Of a DNA stretch of 64,000 nt, positions 21,760 to 33,128 are shown piece after piece. The DNA is from Ottelia alismoides (lineage: Eukaryota; Streptophyta; Magnoliopsida; Alismatales; Hydrocharitaceae). A program made the translations under genes and the position numbers. Under the pieces are notes generated by a model. It did not search any database. It saw only the letters and a list, made by a program, of their open reading frames with translations, and was not told the origin of the DNA. Where the stretch lies: assembly GCA_037367405.1 (NCBI GenBank), contig JAZKJV010000087.1:62001-126000 (forward strand). Direction: 5' to 3'. Position 1 is the first letter of the stretch. Each line of letters starts with the position of its first letter.

Positions 21760-23211
21760 TCAAGATGGAGCATAGATATCAATCATGCTCAGCTTGGAAG
21801 CACACTTCTGAAATGGGCCTCGTAGCAATGCTTTGGTGAATATGTCCGCAGTCTGATTCTCTGAGGTAACATGAGATGTAGCAACGAATCCTTTCTGAAT
21901 CATATCACGTATGAAGTGACAGTCCACCTCAATATGCTTGGTCCGCTCATGGAATGCTGGGTTATTTGCAATAAACAAGGCAGCCTGATTATCACATTCC
22001 AAGTTCATAGGAAGTGGTACATCTAAACATAGGTCTGTAAGCACAGCTTTCACCCACATCATCTCTGTAGTAGCCTGGGCCATAGCCCTATATTCGGATT
22101 CAGCACTAGATCTAGCTACCACCGTTTGTTTCTTACTTCTCCATGAGACTAGGGCATCTCCAACATAGACAGCATACCCTGAGGTGGACTTCCTATCCTT
22201 GGGACATCCTGCATAGTCTGCATCTGCACATGCTGAGATAGAGATCCCCTTTCCTTTCTTGAATAGCAGACCTGCACTTGGAGAAGATTTGAGATATCTA
22301 AGAATCATATGTATTGCATCCATATGCACCTGGCGTGGTTGCTCCATGAACTGGCTCACCCGACTCACTGCAAATAATATATCTGGTCTAGTGATCGTGA
22401 CATACAACAGTTTGCCTACCAGTTCTCTATATCTTCTCATGTCCACCTCCTCTGTGTTATCTTCATAAAGCTTCATGCTGGGATCCATTGGTGTCGTAGC
22501 AGGTCGACACCCAAGCATACCTGTTTCACTCAACAGATCTGTAACATATTTCCTTTGTGACATTACTAGCCCATATGAATTTCTAGCAAATTCAAGCCCC
22601 AGAAAGTATCTAAGGACCCCAAGATCCTTAGTGACAAATTCACTACCCAGCATTTCTTTCGCCTGCCTTATGCCCTGCTCATCGTCTCCTGTAATCAAGA
22701 TGTCATCAACATAAACCATAATGACAATGATACCTCTCGCGGTCTTCTGTACAAACAAGGAATGATCAGCATTGGAGCGTTTGTATCCTTGTTTCTCGAA
22801 GAGATCCGAGAGCTTCTGAAACCATGCTCTGGGGCTCTGCTTAAAGCCATAGATAGCCTTATGCAACCAGCATACCTTGGAACACTCCCCCTCAACAGCA
22901 AAACCAGGTGGCTGTTGCATATACACCTCTTCCTGCAAATCTCCATATAGGAATGCATTCTTCACGTCCAACTGATGGAGCGGCCAGTCTCGAGCAACTG
23001 CAACTGACAACAAGATCCGTAGAGTGGAATGACGTGCCACATGCGAGAATGTGTCAAGATAATCCACCCCGTATGTTTGTGTGAAGCCACGTGCAACCAG
23101 ACGCGCCTTGTACCTGTCAATAGAGCCATTTGCATTTTGCTTCACTGTGAACACCCACTTGCAGCTCACTGGGTTCACATCTGGAGGTATAGAAACCAAA
23201 GTCCAAGTTCC
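21760..23211 (-). CDS. Copia-3 Pol C-terminal part: reverse transcriptase and RNase H
   Basis: A 479-codon open frame covers most of the reverse transcriptase and the RNase H. Seen motifs are CKWVFTVKQNA, RLVARGFTQTYGVDY, the YVDD active site (MVYVDDILITGDD), ADADYAGCPKDRKSTSG, SSAESEYRAMAQ and the end SKLSMIDIYAPS. The upstream integrase frame is the same frame, cut only by a TGA where sister copies have AGA (LQSRGTW). It is therefore the 3' part of a gag-pol polyprotein and not a separate gene. Confidence 0.92.
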   Translation of the reverse strand, partial: GTWTLVSIPPDVNPVSCKWVFTVKQNANGSIDRYKARLVARGFTQTYGVDYLDTFSHVARHSTLRILLSVAVARDWPLHQLDVKNAFLYGDLQEEVYMQQPPGFAVEGECSKVCWLHKAIYGFKQSPRAWFQKLSDLFEKQGYKRSNADHSLFVQKTARGIIVIMVYVDDILITGDDEQGIRQAKEMLGSEFVTKDLGVLRYFLGLEFARNSYGLVMSQRKYVTDLLSETGMLGCRPATTPMDPSMKLYEDNTEEVDMRRYRELVGKLLYVTITRPDILFAVSRVSQFMEQPRQVHMDAIHMILRYLKSSPSAGLLFKKGKGISISACADADYAGCPKDRKSTSGYAVYVGDALVSWRSKKQTVVARSSAESEYRAMAQATTEMMWVKAVLTDLCLDVPLPMNLECDNQAALFIANNPAFHERTKHIEVDCHFIRDMIQKGFVATSHVTSENQTADIFTKALLRGPFQKCASKLSMIDIYAPS

Positions 23212-24830
23212 TCAGGACTGAAGTGCCGCCATTTCTTTTTCCATTGCTAGCCGCCATCTACTATCCTGCAGAGCCTCATGATGATTCTGTGGAATATCTA
23301 TAGCTGAAAGTGCCATAACAACCGACCTGAAATCTCCAGATAGCCGCTCAAAAGATACAGAGGCTGATAATGGATATTTAGCACAACTCCTCTTTGACTT
23401 CCGTAAAGCAATGGGAATATCCAAATCAACTGTAGGCTCATCTGGCTCCTGCACCACATCCTGCTCAGAAATGTCGTCAAATCCATCAACATTAATATTT
23501 TCATTACATACCATAGGCGAGCTAGTGGACGAGTCATGACCATGAGCTGGAGGAAGCTTGCGGGTATAATGGAATGGGAATGGTGAGATAGGCTGCTGTG
23601 GTGGTGGTGGTGGTGGTGGTGATGGCATCTGAAGTGGTGGTGGTGTCATGTATATGGCATCAGGTGGTATAGGTGGGAGCTGCTTGTCTCCTGATGCTGA
23701 AAAATACATAACAGATTCAAAAAATGTAACATCTGCACTGATCATATACCGCCGACGCAGAGGATCAAAGCACTTGTACCCCTTTTGAGTTCTGGAGTAC
23801 CCAACAAAGACACACTTGACAGCTCTAGGAGAGAGCTTGTCAGTACCCGACGACAACTGATGGACAAAAGCAACCGACCCAAACACACGAGGAGTAAGAG
23901 TGAACAGATCCTTGTCAGGATGAATAAGTGAGAACGGAATCTGTTCATTCAAGACAGACGAAGGCATACGGTTGATTAGGTAACATGCAGTGAGAACTGC
24001 ATCACCCCAGTAGGAATAGGGAACATGACTCTGTATAAGTAGTGATCTTGTGACATCAAGAAGGTGACGGTGTTTTCTTTCAGCAATCCCATTCTGTTGA
24101 GATGTATGAGCACAAGATGTTTGGTGAATAATCCCTTTTGAGGAGTAGTAATTGGCAAGAATATTGGTGCACAACTCTAAAGCATTGTCACTTCTCACAA
24201 GCTTTACAGATGTAGAAAAAACATTTTGTATTTCATTCAGAAAATGGATAATGATATTTCCTGCTTCAGATTTATTTTTCATCAGAAACACCCATGACAC
24301 TCTAGAGAAATCATCCACAAAAACTATATAAAATCTGTGTCCCTGATGATCGGGTACACGACTCGGACCCCAGACATCAATATGAAATAACTCAAACTTG
24401 GAGGTACTACTCCGACCTGGACGACTGGGAAAGGACGACCTGTGATGCTTTCCCAACTGACATGCCTCACACTGAATAGGTGTGTGAGGGAGACCATAGG
24501 GTAACACTTGACGCAACTTCTGAAGCGGTAAATGACCAAAACGCAGATGCCATAATAAGGTTGATACTTGTCCGGAAGAGGATGAGGATCCAGCAAAAGG
24601 AGTCTGATTCAGGCGGTATAGACCTCCTTGCTCATAGCCACGACCAATCACGTTGCCCATATGGATGTCCTGAAAAATCAAAGAAGATGGATCAAAAATT
24701 GCCCGACAATGTAGATCCTTCGTAATTTGGCTAATTGACAATAAATTCATTGAGAAATCAGGTGCATGTAGCACATTCTTGAGCTGCATAGAGGGTGTCA
24801 ATCTAGCCTCCCCCTGACCAGTGATGATGA
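23212..24830 (-). CDS. Copia-3 integrase
   Basis: Open frame (576 codons as called from 24942, though the first residues are in the wrong frame). It covers the end of the protease region, the integrase HHCC finger (HLRFGH, CEACQLGKHH) and the catalytic triad in HIDVWGP, RSDNALE and IAERKHR. A proline-rich linker and the start of reverse transcriptase follow, to AALQS. A one-base loss near 24830 (GATGATGAA against GATGGGGGAA) separates it from gag-protease. It would insert element cDNA into chromosomes and leaves 5-bp duplications. Confidence 0.9.
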
Positions 24831-25972
24831 ATGAGTACCATTGGCAATCACGACTGTCCGACCTGGAGGGATCTGAGTGTATCCTGAAAGCAGACTCTGG
24901 TCGCCACATAGATGATGTGTAGCGCCCGAGTCCATAATCCATGGTAAAGTATCTGATCTACTACTGTGGAATGCAAGTATACTACCTGAAGCACTGGTAG
25001 ACGCAGAGGCAGAGGCGGCAGCATCAGAATGACTCTCTGTAGTCAGTGCTGGACTAGATGGTGGAATAATGCCCCTCAGACGGCTAGATCCTCGAACCGT
25101 TGATCCAGAGTAGCAGCAGACGGGGGCTCTATCTGCTCAGCAGCTCGTGCAGATGCAGGAAATCCATGCTTTGAGTAGCATGTGTCTTCACTGTGTCCTA
25201 CTCGATGACAATAGGTACATGTTGGTTTAGTGCGGCCACCTCTTCCACGAGGTCCACTTCCACGGCTCTGGTGATGGAACCCACGACCTCTATTGACTGC
25301 CATGGCTGAAGAGTTCTGACTCGCAGCTGTGGAAGGAACTGTGATCCGACTCAATCTATGAAAAGCTTCCTCCATGGGAGGAATAGTAGAGTCTTCCAGA
25401 ATCTATGATCGTGCTGCCTCATACTCAGGATCAAGTACAGCCAGGAACACACCCACCATCGTCGCGTTCCGGTATGTCTTCTGTTGTTCTGGCATAGCTG
25501 TGAGAGGCATGAAGCTATAAAGCTTCTCGAACATCCCTCTTAGTGATGTATAGAGGGAATGTAAAGGGCGACCATTCTGCTTTATTGTGAATATGTCATG
25601 CTGAAGTTGCAGAATCTTCGTCTCGTTCTTGGCCTGGGAGTATGTAGCCGCCAGAATGTCCCACATGTCCTTGGCTGTGGGCTGGTGTAGGATGTCATTG
25701 GCAATTTCAATAGCCAATGTACCAGATAGCCAGACTTTGGCATATGCATCATCAGCCTCCCAAAAGGCATTGACTCCAGTCTTCTCTGCAGGCTCAGATT
25801 CGGTAAGAATGTGCTTCTTACCTGTTGACTTCATCATACTCATGAACTGCATAGCCCACAGTTCATAGTTTGTACCGTCCATCTTGACAATAGGCGCAGG
25901 ACCACGAAAAGCGCCAATAGATGGGATATCCGCATTGCTTTCTGACATACTGGACATGGAAGACTGGAGCAA
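24831..25972 (-). pseudogene. Copia-3 gag-protease, broken
   Basis: The N-terminal Gag (25403-25972, with MSESNADIPS about nine codons after the first Met) ends at a TAG where sister copies have CAG (RSQILAD). The next piece (25076-25375) is in the same frame and carries the CCHC knuckle CTYCHRVGHSEDTC. A 4-bp deletion near 25085 then shifts the frame before the protease site MDSGATHH (about 24930). No functional Gag can be made without repair of several lesions. Confidence 0.88.
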
Positions 25973-25991
25973 TTGATAGACGATGAGCTTT

Positions 25992-26031
25992 GTCTACAAT
26001 GACATAGACGGGATTAGTTGCATGTGTAGAC
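25992..26031 (-). other. Leader stem-loop candidate, Copia-3
   Basis: Forty bases bounded by GTCTACA and TGTAGAC on the minus strand, just upstream of gag. Confidence 0.6.
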
Positions 26032-26049
26032 CTCAAGCAACTATCCCCA

Positions 26050-26560
26050 TGAAGATGTGCGTGCTAAGCCCTACCCGTGCACTGGAATCACGCGCAGGCA
26101 AAGGAGATCGCGCACAACAGGATATGTGTGGACTGGAGATGCGCTACTGGTGCGCACAAATGATTGCGCACAGGTGATGGCGCACAGGGGCTACAGCGCG
26201 CGCAGGGATGCACACAAGGAAGCGTACAGATGCACTGGAGATGTGCGCGCAAGAACGCTACAGCGCGCGCACTGAAGGTGCGCTACAGGTGCACGCACAG
26301 GCACTGCAGCACTGCAGCACGCACAGAGATACACGCACAGTCACGCAGAAGGATGCGCGCAAGGAGGCGAGATGCGCAGCAGGCGTGCACACGGAGGCGC
26401 GCAGCAGGCATGCACGGAGGCCTGCGCACGGAGGCGCGCAGCACAATAGTAGTGCACGGAAGAGATGTGCACAGGCGCACAGCACGCGAGTGCCTGCACT
26501 TGGAGGCGCGGCGGCGATGGAGGAGAACTCGGGCGGCGCCGATTGAGCGAGAGGAAGAAG
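26050..26560 (-). repeat. GCGCA-rich leader of Copia-3
   Basis: Longest leader of the set (about 0.5 kb), full of GCGCACAGG, GGCGCGCAGCA and related words. It differs from other copies in length and word order. Overlapping open frames are compositional artefacts. Confidence 0.65.
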
Positions 26561-26630
26561 GCCGGCGGGTGTGGTGGGGTTAGGGTTAGGGTTTCGAGAA
26601 CTTCGGTCTAGGACCGTCGCTCTGATACCA

Positions 26631-26780
26631 TGTTGGGAAAAGTGAATGGCTAGTTTATTCCATGAACCCTAGGCTCTCTTATATAGGAGAGTAGCCTATG
26701 GGTAAATTACATAAAGCATACTATGAAGAAAACAAAATAGAGAAAAGGTACAGATACTACTACTATTGTATACGTTAACA
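26631..26780 (-). repeat. 5' LTR of Copia-3 (150 bp)
   Basis: Pairs with 21603-21752; flanked outside by atact and inside by the tRNA primer site. Confidence 0.94.
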
Positions 26781-27462
26781 ATACTTACACTCATACATTC
26801 ATTAATTTTCAACTACAATATAAATATGTCATATATGAGAAATATTGGATTATTGGGCAATCATGCGAGATGCTTACAAACAACTTGAATATCTTTTTAC
26901 TTACGCAAGTAGATGTAATTTGCACTTGTTCCACCTTTCTATTTGTTACTTTTGGACATTTTAAATGTCAGTGATTTTTTTTATATATGTAAGCTTATGG
27001 GAAAAGGCTTTGTTATTGTTGATGTAAGCTTATGGGAAGTACCAGCGTCCGCTGACGTCTTTTCTTCCTTGCATGCATGGCAGGCAAGGAGCCTTTAGCG
27101 CAGTAGCGGGTTGATGACTTCAGGAGACAGGGTATATACTAGACGGTATGTTGTTGTTTTTGTCTCAGTTTTTGGTTCGATTGATAATGTAATATGTTTC
27201 TTCTCTTCAATCAGATTTTTGGAAATACTGTATGTACTGTCAGTCACTATACATGTTGTAATTAAATGAAAGTTAATGAAATGAAATCTTAGTAGCATTT
27301 GTCTCTATTAGCTTTGTGGTTTGAATGTGAATGTGAATGTCATATGTAGCTTTAGCGCGAAAAATTTTCCCGGACTTTCACGTACTTAATGTGATATTAA
27401 TAAATAATGTAATACGAATGTGTCGTAAACGGGCACCCGGATCCTCGAGGGTTCACAGGGCG

Positions 27463-28245
27463 GAACTAGGTTTAGGCTTTAGACTGATGATTGGGGTGGG
27501 GGTGGTGTATTGGACGTGAAGTTCCCACGACTAAAGGCATTGGTAGAACATCTGGATTGCTCGGTGGCATAGGTTTGGTATGGGCATTCTTTCTTTCCCT
27601 AGTTTAGATATGGACTCTTAGATCAATATTACGAGGAGTTTTTGTTGTTGCTTGAGGAGGTTGAAAATATAGTCGAGCCCACTGAGGGACGAAATTGCTG
27701 GATCTGATGTGATGGTTCTTTTTTCGATGGGGGGGCTTATGGGGCTTTGAAGGGTCTAATGACTTTGGACCCTGGAGGATGTGTGGTAGACTGTAGAATG
27801 ATATGGAAGTAGAGAGTTTCAACTCGTGCAAAGGTCTTTTGTGACTATTTACGAGGGGAAGATTGCTGATCGGGGACATATTTATGCGGTCCGTTCATGT
27901 AGCTATTCATGTGCGCTCCCATTGTCTGAAGGTTGTGAAGGATGTTGATCACCTTTCTTCACTTGTAGGAGCTCTTTAGAGGGTTGGGACCTTTTTGAGA
28001 ATCAAGTGGTGCATACTGACAACATGTCTGGTTTCTGAAACTCTATTGGGCGGACTGGAATGGCAGATCGATGGCTGAAACTCCATTGGGCGGACTGAAA
28101 TCGATGGTTGAGAGTTGGAATTTGTAATTTTTCTTTATGCTTAACCTGTAATAAGCTTGTAATACTTTTTGGTGATTAACGGTGAAGTTTTTAGGCAGAG
28201 ACCTATGCGGTGGAAGCCCTTTTCTTTCAATAAAAATAAATGATA
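27463..28245 (+). pseudogene. LINE-B fragment, zf-RVT and 3' end (second part)
   Basis: Resumes LINE-B after the gypsy LTR. Weak remains of the zinc-binding RT domain read near 27790-27850 (VSTRAKVFCDYLRGEDC). The end is an untranslated tail closing with TTCTTTCAATAAAAATAAATGA at about 28225-28245, typical of a plant LINE 3' end. No intact frame remains. Confidence 0.6.
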
Positions 28246-28440
28246 CTCAGTACGATTACTCGAGTCAGGGGGTAGCCAACTCGACTAGGCCTAGTTAGCC
28301 ATAGTCGACCCCCCGACTAATCAGGCCAACTAATCGGCCAATTTTTACATGAGGTTTTTAAAAAATATATGCTATTCCTAATGGATCCTATTTCTCTTAC
28401 TTTATGTTTTTTATGCTTTCTCAAGGTTGCAGAAGTCATC
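28246..28440. repeat. Degenerate hAT-like repeat fragment
   Basis: Words such as CTCGACTAGGCC, CGACTAATCAGG and CAAGGTTGCAGAAGTC resemble the ends of the hAT MITE at 5700-6084. I found no clean inverted ends or duplication here, so borders are approximate. Confidence 0.4.
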
Positions 28441-29387
28441 CATGCATGGTTTAAACAACTTATATCATTCTTTTAAAAAACATCCTATCATATATATTTA
28501 GTTTATGTTGCAAATGGAACCCGCATACCAAAATAAAAAAAATGAGCATGATGGCACGAGAGGGATATCATATGTTTCGGATTCAAAGCATATCAACAGT
28601 TTGTACTATTCAGTTTTTTATTATTGTTAACGCTACTGCTTACTATAAACATCTACATAAGATTTATTTACTTTTGTTTGTTATTCATTCATGTGCCAAT
28701 GCTATTGGTTAGTATATTTATATTGTTCATTTTTATGGATATTTATTTTTTTTAATAGTTGTAGTATTCTTGTTATGTTTTTATGTGTGTATTATAGTAT
28801 TGAAAACGTTTAAATCGATGTAAATATATAAGAATGTATGTATAGAAATTTGATTTATATATGTATGCGTATTCATTTTAAAATAGGTAAGGATTTCAAA
28901 CTATGTATAAAACAGATATGAAAGTGGATGGGATACAGATGCATCTAGAATCTTTTTCATATTAAACTTGGTACCATGGATAACTCAATGAATCCATTAA
29001 TTTATAAAAACATTTATATCTAATATGGTTGCAAATAAATCTATAACTATATTAAATTAGATATAGACGCGTGAATACATATATTTATGGAAACCAAATG
29101 TGATATGTGTGTATTTAAACAAGCATACGAATACGGTAACATATGATATTTATGTATACATATATGTCTACATAAGAAATTTCTATATTAAAGTTGTAAA
29201 GTATATTTTTATATTATATTGTAACTAGAAAAATCTCAATTATCTATCTTACTATTGACACTTTCATTCAAATATATAAAATATACGAAGAAAGTAAGAT
29301 CGTGGATGATGATTCTATCTTATACTTCACGAAATATATAAAGGAAATGTTAACTTATTTCATTTGCTTTCTCCTATAAAAATACAA
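28441..29387. other. AT-rich sequence without recognised features
   Basis: About 0.95 kb of very AT-rich DNA (many TATATGTAT words) between the LINE/hAT fragments and the Pack-MULE candidate. No open frame of note and no repeat structure that I could define. Confidence 0.5.
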
Positions 29388-29500
29388 GGGATTTTTACCC
29401 CACAAACTCTATAAACTTTGCCAATTACTCCTCGACTTTTGAAGCAACCAAATTTCCCCCTCAACCCCGTAAACTTGCTCAATCTTACCCACAGACCCTA
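29388..29500 (+). repeat. Left inverted end of Pack-MULE candidate
   Basis: Starts GGGATTTTTACC; inverted match to 31320-31432. Confidence 0.7.
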
Positions 29501-29649
29501 CCGTCAACTTTAACTTTATTGGAGTCAACTACTTGAGTTAAACTTGAATTAATCTAACCAAAGGAGAAGATACGGTGGATCTTCCATCTCACTCCCCTCC
29601 CTTCTCCCCCCCCCCTCCCCCCTTCATCCTCTTCTTCTACAAAATCTCT

Positions 29650-30925
29650 TGACTGGGCATATCGAGCGTATCAGCGGAATCCGATTCCGAATTCGATCCC
29701 CCAACACCGTCTGTGGACGTGATCCTGACACACCCATTCCAAATCCTGTTGGAAGTTGTGTGCCTAGTATCCGACATCATGTGTGATGACTTATCGGTAA
29801 TGCTTCTCATGTCGCAGCTGCTTCTCGGATTCCGGCAGCACCAACGCATCGTTGATCGCCTCAACCACCGTGTCGATGTTCCACGAAGTCACGCGGATCG
29901 CTCCGTTGAGCGACAACGAGCAGGCCATGAATTCTGACACAACAAGAACACTCTTCTTATTGACACCTGAACTAATCTCCAGTGTCTCGTTCCCATGTCG
30001 GCAGATCACGTACTCATATGATATAAGATTCAGCCCATCGCGAACAGAGTTAACGAGGCAGCACTCGGCTATGACGTAGTACGCGATCTGCTCGAAGAAC
30101 TGGATCGGATTCTGGATGAGAATAGTCGGATCATAACCGAGCTTTCCCAATCTTGCATTGATTCTCTCGATAGTGGACTTCGTTTCCATCTGAAGTTCCT
30201 GCACGTCCTTCCCCCTACCTCTGGTGGGGTTCGCGATTTGCATGAGTACGACCTTCCCCTGCCAATCCGAATGTTGCACAAGCAGCTCCTCGAACGCGAG
30301 CAGCTTCAAGTTGATGCCTTTGAAGATATACATGTCAGCAATATGGTCTGATCCTTAAACCTCTGCTTTAGTTCGGATACCTTCAGTTTGATTTCTGGGA
30401 GACTAAGCGTCGACTTGAGTTGCCGCATATGGATCCAGACCGACAGGATCTTGATGCTCACAGTTCGACCGTAGTACTCAATCCCGACGTAGCCTCTGTG
30501 CGACTGATACAAGAGCCCCAGCATCAACGAGCAACATGACAGGAAGTGCCTTGCATAGTTGAACATGTGAACTCCGATGAGATCGGAATTGAGCAGAGCT
30601 CTGAGCAGTTCCACCTGCACAGGGACTGTCCGGTAAATATCCAACAACGGGAACGGGATGTGTAGAAAGAATATGAGCTTGACACGATTGAACCTCTTCC
30701 TCAAGAATGTTGGCAGTACCATTAGATGGTGATCGTGAACCCACACGAAGTCATCGTCGGGGCTTATCACCTCCATCACCTTGTCGGCAAAGATTTTGTT
30801 CGTCGATATGTATGCCTACCAAAAAGAGCGATCGAAGCGTTCACCCAAGTCCGGCGACAGCGGCAGCATGTAGTGGAACAGAGGCCATAATTGCTTCTTG
30901 CAGAATCCATGGTAGAATTTGGTGT
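29650..30925 (-). pseudogene. Class II trehalose-6-phosphate synthase fragment
   Basis: Minus-strand similarity to the glycosyltransferase (GT20) domain of plant class II trehalose-phosphate synthases, starting at KFYHGFCKKQLWPLFHY and ending near RRCWGIEFGIGF. Motifs seen: SPDLGERFDRSFW, VWVHDHHLMVLPTFLRKRFNRVK, SDLIGVHMFNYARHFLSCC, EYYGRTVSIKI, DIYxFKGINLKLLA, VLMQIANPTRGRGKDVQE and EKHYR. Lesions: a stop after RSFW (near 30817), a frameshift near 30320-30340 and stops after EKHYR. The start and the phosphatase-like C-terminus are absent. It lies between inverted ends, so it is a transposon-captured fragment and not a working gene. The stretch has no introns, consistent with capture of the large first coding exon or of a cDNA. 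Confidence 0.88.
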
Positions 30926-30929
30926 ATAA

Positions 30930-31200
30930 CAGAGGAGGAGGGCGGGGAGGGGGAGGCAGAGGTCAGGGAGGAGGAGGGCGAGGGCAGTGGACCTGGAGGA
31001 GGGTGAAGGCAGTAGACCTGTAGGGCAAGGAGGAGGTAGTGCAAGAGGAGGGCGAGGGCAGCAGACCTGGAGGAGGAGGAGGAGGAGGAGGTCGAGGAGG
31101 AGGAGGGCGAGGGTGGTGGCCTATAGGAGGAGGGGGAGGTCAGGGAGAAGGAGGACGACGGTGACGGACGTCGAGGAGGTGGGTGGGTGCTCGGTGGGGA
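30930..31200 (+). repeat. GGA-rich purine tract
   Basis: Low-complexity GGAGG/GAGGGCGAGG repeats lie between the captured fragment and the right end of the Pack-MULE candidate. Both strands give proline-, serine-, glycine- or arginine-rich open frames that are artefacts. Confidence 0.75.
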
Positions 31201-31319
31201 AGGGAGATGAGAAGGGTGACGGGCACTCAATGTAATTTTGATAAACAAAATGGGTATAGTGTAAAAGAATGTTACAGAATCCAGTTAGTTTTAACTGATA
31301 AATGGATGGGGTTTAACCA

Positions 31320-31432
31320 CAGAGTCTGTGGGGTATGGGTTAGCAAGTTTACGTGGTCGAGGGGGGAATTAAATTGTTTCAAAGGTCGAGGAGGTAATTG
31401 GCAAAGTTTATAGGGTCAGTTGAATCACTCCC
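31320..31432 (-). repeat. Right inverted end of Pack-MULE candidate
   Basis: Its reverse complement begins GGGAGTGATTCAACTG and then follows the left end closely from CTATAAACTTTGCC onward. Confidence 0.7.
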
Positions 31433-33128
31433 CCGCGGTTCTCATCGCCTCCAAGCGCCGATCTTTCTCAGCAGGGGGCACCCTCCTCTCCTCCATATCT
31501 TTGCGTAGGCGATCCCATCGCAAGAAGACCTCTAGGTTGTGGCACACTTCCAAGCAGCGTCGCTCCCAGGCGACGCGCGCTCCATTTCTGCAGTCGCATC
31601 GCATGCGACAGCCTTATCGAAGGCGACGGCAGGTGCGCGTCCATCCGACCCAGGCGGCGGTGCAAGAAGCACCATGCGGAGGCCGCACGATGCTATATGC
31701 GTTCCTCAAGGGCAGCGGCAACGCCCTCACTCCTTTGCTGCATCCAAACGACAGAAGAGAAGGGTTCCCACCGTGGGAAGCCTAAATAGGGTTGTTTGGA
31801 ACAGTTCAACCCAAGTGGGTCGTCATTTACCAAAAAAGGGAGATTGTTGCTTTTGGTTGGCCCTATTTGGACTGAGTGAATTTGTTCAAAAAATTTTGAT
31901 TAAAAAAAAGGTGCGTACAAAGAAAAGTCGTACACAAGAAATTTTTACATGAAAAAAGAATGGAAAGCCGTAAAAAAAGTTGAAACGGCTTCAAAAAATG
32001 ATTTGAAAAAAATTAGAAAGCCGAAAAAATATTATGATTATCGGCTAAGTGATTCATGCTTGCTCATATTTGTTGTCTTCTCCCAACTTAGTCGATGCTT
32101 GTCATTCCGATCAATATGGGAGAAAGGGGGAGTATTGTGTAGAGTTACATGTCTATTCCAGATCGGCTAGTTGTTCAGACTCTACAGTTCAGTTATTCAG
32201 ACTCGACGTCGGATGATTTTTGAGTCTGCAGTTCGATGTCCACATGTGTGCAATTATTTTTTATGGTCCCCATCATTCTTGTTTTGTCGGCCAGAGTTTT
32301 CATATGTTACATAAGGACTCCAGAGTAAAGATCACATTCCCTATGCCATGTGGGTTAGGGTTTTCATGTGGTTTCATAGGGACTCCAAAAGAGAGATCCC
32401 ATTCTCTGAGCCAGTATGGGAGAGGCCCAATTCTCTGACGAGGAGATTTTTCAGACTCCATTCTCCAGTGACCGTGGACTCCGATGAGGATTGCACTCCA
32501 CGGTTTTTCAACTCGACCCATTCAAAGATGGAGCAATTGTCCACATGTTGTGTCGGACCAGAATTCTCCAAGTGGAGACTTATTTTCAGTTGCAGTGACT
32601 CTGACAGATGCAGTACATAGCACATGCTTTCTGACGAGGAGATTCAGTTTTACTCACACTCTAGCCCGTTAGTCCTCCTCACCTGCACGCATGAGAAGCA
32701 ACGTCATCGACAACAGCCGACAGTTGTACGCGTTGAGTTTATATTGTTTGTAGTGTCATGTAACGTGAGTTGAGATTTCTTTCTGTTTGTCCAAGCTGAG
32801 CATCGCATGCTCCGGCTTGAGGGGGAGTGTTAGAGTATCCGTTATATGCACCACTTGAGTAAATGGGTAAATGGATCCCTCCACGATCTATTTACCACAT
32901 CCTGTGGTTTAGTCATTTGTGGGATGTGGAGACTCGGTGAGGGCTATATAAGAAGCCCCTCACCTTTTATATCCAGTGAGAAAGTGCAATACATACATCA
33001 GCCTTTTGAGGAGTTCTTCCGTGGTTTCATCCCGCTCCTTAGGGAGTAGGGTTCCACATTAAATCTCGTGTTCTTCCAAGTTCTTATTATTTTATTCTGA
33101 TACGCTTCCGCATTCCTATTCTCTAACA
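31433..33128 (+). mobile_element. NA-2, truncated non-autonomous LTR element
   Basis: The 3' part of an element of the NA family on the plus strand: a GC-rich internal segment, then AT-rich text, then a long region similar to NA-1 and NA-3 (compare 32450-32560 with 52610-52700), a polypurine tract GAGGGGGAG and a 3' LTR. The 5' LTR and primer site are missing; the left border meets the right end of the Pack-MULE candidate. No gag or pol. Open frames in it do not match known proteins. Confidence 0.75.
32828..33128 (+). repeat. 3' LTR of NA-2 (301 bp)
   Basis: TGTTAGAGTATCC...TTCTCTAACA, with a TATATAAGAAGCCCC promoter-like block. Homologous to the LTRs at 45117, 52978 and, inverted, 12438 and 14675. 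Confidence 0.85.

Larger units (their letters stand above)
21603..26780 (-). mobile_element. Copia-3, complete Ty1/copia element (5178 bp)
   Basis: Two 150-bp LTRs (21603-21752, 26631-26780) with about four differences. Perfect target duplication atact at 21598-21602 and 26781-26785. Primer site at 26611-26630, GC-rich leader, gag, pol, polypurine tract at 21753-21761. Gag-pol is broken by stops at about 25400 and 23209, a deletion near 25085 and a one-base shift near 24830. It is nested in the Gypsy-1 solo LTR, so it is younger than the LTR it hit. Confidence 0.97.
18672..27457 (+). mobile_element. Gypsy-1 solo LTR (about 3.6 kb without its insert)
   Basis: Begins TGTAACATCC and ends GGGTTCACA, homologous end to end with the Gypsy-2 LTR at 54879-59504. 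A perfect 5-bp duplication gggcg flanks it (18667-18671 and 27458-27462). No internal region, primer site or second LTR is present, so it is a solo LTR left by LTR-LTR recombination. Copia-3 sits inside it. After removing Copia-3 and one duplication it is about 3603 bp. Segments seen: an AT-rich body, a GAGAGA run near 19380, and a GC-rich block at 20775-21235. Confidence 0.92.
29388..31432 (-). mobile_element. Pack-MULE-like element carrying a gene fragment (about 2.05 kb)
   Basis: Long imperfect inverted ends of roughly 100 bp flank a captured gene piece. The left end (29388-29500) and the reverse complement of the right end (31320-31432) both start GGGA and share a perfect 20-bp block at 29409-29428 and 31394-31413. 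They also share TCCTCGAC(C/T)TTTGAA, TTCCCCCTC and CGTAAACTTGCT. This end style is common in Mutator-like elements. I did not find a 9-bp duplication (aaaatacaa on the left, cgcggttct on the right), so the right border may be altered. No transposase is present. Confidence 0.65.

Noticed and set aside
29650..30925. A functional trehalose-phosphate synthase gene
   Set aside because: It has a stop after RSFW, a frameshift, later stops, and lacks both ends of the protein.
30707..31248. Ser/Pro- and Gly/Arg-rich frames around the GGA tract
   Set aside because: They come from a purine-rich simple-sequence tract inside the Pack-MULE candidate.
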